From Oenanthe sinensis (taxonomy: Eukaryota; Streptophyta; Magnoliopsida; Apiales; Apiaceae): 64,000 bases of DNA. The translations under genes were made by a program, and so were the position numbers. The stretch spans positions 33,517,501 to 33,581,500 of the forward strand of contig CM053809.1 in NCBI GenBank assembly GCA_028671895.1, written 5' to 3'. Position 1 is the first letter of the stretch; the number at the start of each line of letters is the position of its first letter. This document shows, piece after piece, positions 61,099 through 64,000 of the stretch. The notes below the pieces were generated by a model. It did no database searches. It was given only the letters and a program-made list of their open reading frames with translations, and was not told the DNA's origin.

Positions 61099-63999
61099 TG
61101 TAACACCCTATTATTACCAATAATAAGGCTTACACAATTTAAACAAAATCTAGATAATATTAAGCTACCATAAATGTATAATCCTGCTAAAGTTTAAGTA
61201 CTAAATCTCAATAACAATAATACTGATAAAATCTGAAATCATCTAAAATAGTTCTCAAATGTCTTATTAAATCTCCTAAGCAAAGCAGCTAGAAACTGAG
61301 TAGCGCTCATCACTCTCCCCGCATATCCCCTAAATACCTGCGGAAAGAAAATAATACGAGTGAGCCAAATGCCCAGTACGAATATAATTTAAAAGAATAC
61401 AAAATTTTAAATAACTGAGTGGATTGTGTCTTACCAACACAGAGTATACAATAAAGATTTAATCAATAGAATGATACAAAAGTGAACAATATAAGGATCA
61501 CGAGATATCTCAAATCATATACGATATTTAATAAAATGGTACCACAATAAATAACTTGGATCCAATCAATAAAAATAAGGCTGAAAAGCAAATAAGGTGG
61601 GAACAATAAGGGTCTCTTACACAAAACTGTACTCGTGAAACTCCACTCACCAAGTACAGGACAATGATTTCTTCCTCGGATATCCATAAGAAGAAATAAT
61701 AGAATGTATAAAACATCCCAACAATACAATATCGATCATGATCTATTCACGTCCCATACTCCAGAAACGCGCCCGTATACTTATACCACCGATACGAGTT
61801 AGTGTCTAGTTCACCTTTACTCCGAACTCCATGTGAACATTGTCCGTGATTAACCCACACGGATCGGTCTAAGAGCCCAATACATAGGTTACAAAAGTTG
61901 CCGACTCTTTAATTAATCAAATCAAAACAATATCGCAATAAAAAAATGCGAAATAAAACAAATATAAAGAATCAAGGCAACAATAATTCCAAAAATAAGG
62001 AATACGAAACGAATATAAGAAGGTGCACTAAAAAGTACACAGAGTACAAGGGTCACAATTTTAGAAAAGCCTCAACAATAAATATAACGAATTTTAATAT
62101 TTAAATGGAGAAAAAAAATTAAGGAATCTATACTAACAATTATAATTTAAGATTAAGAGAAGCGAATAGGAATTCGTACCTTAAAAAGAAGATTAAACTA
62201 GTCCAAATTTATCAAGAAAATCCGTTAAGAGATATGCTGCTACAATCCTTTATCTAATCACCAATTTAATGATTATAAATTAGCTCACATATTAATAATA
62301 TTAAACTAATTATTTTATTCTCAACTGTTTAGTGATTATGATTAATCTCACTACCATAACTAACCATATATTTATTTTATTAACAAAGGAATAACACTGT
62401 CAATCTACAGTGTACTAATTGAATCAAATAATTAATAATATAGCATGTGGGGACAGACAGGGCTATAATATAAATTAATAACTATTAAATGATAAATACA
62501 CATGCTGCACATCACACAATTTCTTATTTAATTAATATAATAAATACATGACGATTTGCCGTGCATATAACTATTTTATTTACTGGACCATGTCAGTATA
62601 TAAATGCATGCAATTTAACCGGTAGTCTACGGATGGTATATCATGCCTACCAGTTCTTACTAACAAAAGGTTGATACCCCCATTAACTACCAAGTCATGT
62701 GGTTGTAATTTAAAAGTAAATACTAATATAAAAATATATCATTCTATCAAATTGGTGTGTCAAATATAATTATTACAGATTCATAATAGGTACAAAAATG
62801 AAGAAATTTATTCTAACATAATAATTTAAAAATATTAAATTAAATAACATGTACATAATAATGCATTATATACATATGTACAAAAGTCATAATAATAGTT
62901 TATAGCTAGGATTTAAATCAAATTAGTACTAGGTCGAAAATGTATCTAATTAAACTGATTACACTCATATAACTAGTGCAAACCAACTGTAAAATAATAA
63001 TAAATTAAAACAAGTAGACTAGAATAATTGGTTATATGCGTGCATGCATTTTTATTAAATAAGTACTAAGTTTCAATACAATCAGATTTGTAAAGTCCAA
63101 AAATCTTAATGATGAAGGCATTTAAAATATATATAGTACATAATAGTGTATGACATTTAACGGTGTTCATCGGGTAATAATTAAATAATAAAATATAAGA
63201 CTATACACTAAAAGACGACAAATTAAGATAATAGCACAAACATTTTCATGCATTAACATACTAGTCAGCTATTATGTTGTAAATATACAAGTACAGAGTA
63301 CAAAGAAAATTAAAATCGTTTCATGCTAATATATTAAATACACAAGGCTTTTCGATTACCTGAAATTAGAACTCAATAAATATATCAAAGTGTGTGCAAT
63401 TATCTATTAACCTGAGATTAAAAGATTAGAGTTAGAATAATATAAAATATAAGAAAATAAAATATTATACATATAGTAATAGGTTTAAATCAAACCTCTT
63501 TAATGATGTACACCCTTATAATATATGAAGCTATTGACGTTGATTTCTAGCATGCCTTTGGTAACAATATTCCTCTTTTCTTTGAAACTTAGGTTACACT
63601 TTTCCTTCTGTATATAATCCTTGTATATCCACGTATGGATTCTAAATGGGCACCAAACTCTGTTTCCTTTAGTGCTCAGCCATTTTCATGTTCCCAACCC
63701 ACCTTTCTACGCCTTTTTATTTTGTACGTATAACACAATTATGTGCGTGTACTTATACTACCATTCGGATACATATGGTTAGGTAGAGATTGATATTATC
63801 CTATTAAATATTATATCTTATCATAATCTTAAGGATTTTTTTATCGGTTCCGTTGCTAACTTATAGGCCCACGTGTGTTTATCCAAATAACAACAAAAAT
63901 AGATTTAATTTAATACAAAAATTAAAGAAAGTTCATAATTCATCAAATATTATATTAATAAAATAAATGAATTAAAAATAAAAAAATCGGGTTATTATA
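61099..63999 (-). repeat. Gypsy right LTR (5' LTR in element sense)
   Basis: Nearly identical to 53484-56384, with four substitutions seen by eye (three transitions, one transversion) and no length change. It ends GGGTTATTATA at 63999, one base before the window end. In element sense this LTR would carry the promoter. Confidence 0.93.
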
Positions 64000-64000
64000 T

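Larger units (their letters stand above)
53484..63999 (-). mobile_element. Ty3/Gypsy chromovirus (Tekay/Del-like) LTR retrotransposon, very young
   Basis: About 10.5 kb in minus orientation with 2,901-bp LTRs (53484-56384 and 61099-63999) at a constant offset of 7,615 with no indels. By eye they differ at four sites: 53504/61119, 53625/61240, 53917/61532 and 55796/63411. The internal order on the minus strand is gag with CCHC, protease, RT, RNase H, integrase and a C-terminal chromodomain-like segment. A primer-binding site complementary to tRNA-Met lies at 61083-61094 and a polypurine tract at 56385-56396. The left flank is TGGGG. The single base after the right end (64000) is T, consistent with but not proof of a duplication. 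Confidence 0.95.

Noticed and set aside
1..64000. Bacterial-type operon, CRISPR, toxin or phage systems
   Set aside because: The gene content, introns and retroelements are those of a plant nuclear genome, and nothing of those classes was seen.

Overview
This is nuclear DNA from a flowering plant. The evidence is AT-rich intergenic DNA, long introns with GT...AG borders, and proteins that read as close relatives of eudicot families: DDB1, an NPH3-family BTB protein, the cation-chloride cotransporter CCC1 and G-type lectin S-receptor-like kinases. Plant Copia, Gypsy, SINE and MITE insertions lie between and inside the genes. A eudicot is likely. I cannot name the species from sequence alone.

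Layout. Bases 1-1602 hold the last two exons of DDB1 (+). At 2899-4068 is an intact single-exon F-box gene (+). Next come a scrap of a second F-box paralogue (about 4401-4471) and a third paralogue starting at 5384. The third paralogue has two nonsense codons and is cut in two by a 7.3-kb Copia retrotransposon (6204-13501, minus orientation); its 3' part resumes at 13507. The Copia element is itself interrupted by a SINE and by a 574-bp terminal-inverted-repeat element with 10-bp target-site duplications. An NPH3-family gene (15748-18757, +, 4 exons) and the complete 13-exon CCC1 gene (19892-32838, +) form the ordinary gene core of the window.

Bases 36270-49749 carry three S-receptor-like kinase genes with nearly identical exon lengths: one intact on + (36270-39963), one intact on - (41310-44745), and one on - (46389-49749) broken by nonsense and frameshift lesions. 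From 51171 a degenerate F-box/LRR gene is cut off at 53483 by a chromodomain-type Gypsy element (53484-63999, minus). The two 2.9-kb LTRs of this element differ at only four positions seen by eye, so it inserted very recently. The window ends one base after the apparent element end.

How it fits together. The core genes are independent housekeeping or signalling genes: a ubiquitin-ligase adaptor, a phototropism-type BTB adaptor and an ion cotransporter. The F-box and receptor-kinase clusters are fast-evolving tandem families with fresh pseudogenes. I found no convincing undescribed biological system. The notable biology is the layered record of transposon insertion into gene-family clusters. 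Exon borders were set by eye from frame, splice dinucleotides and remembered family alignments, not from transcripts.
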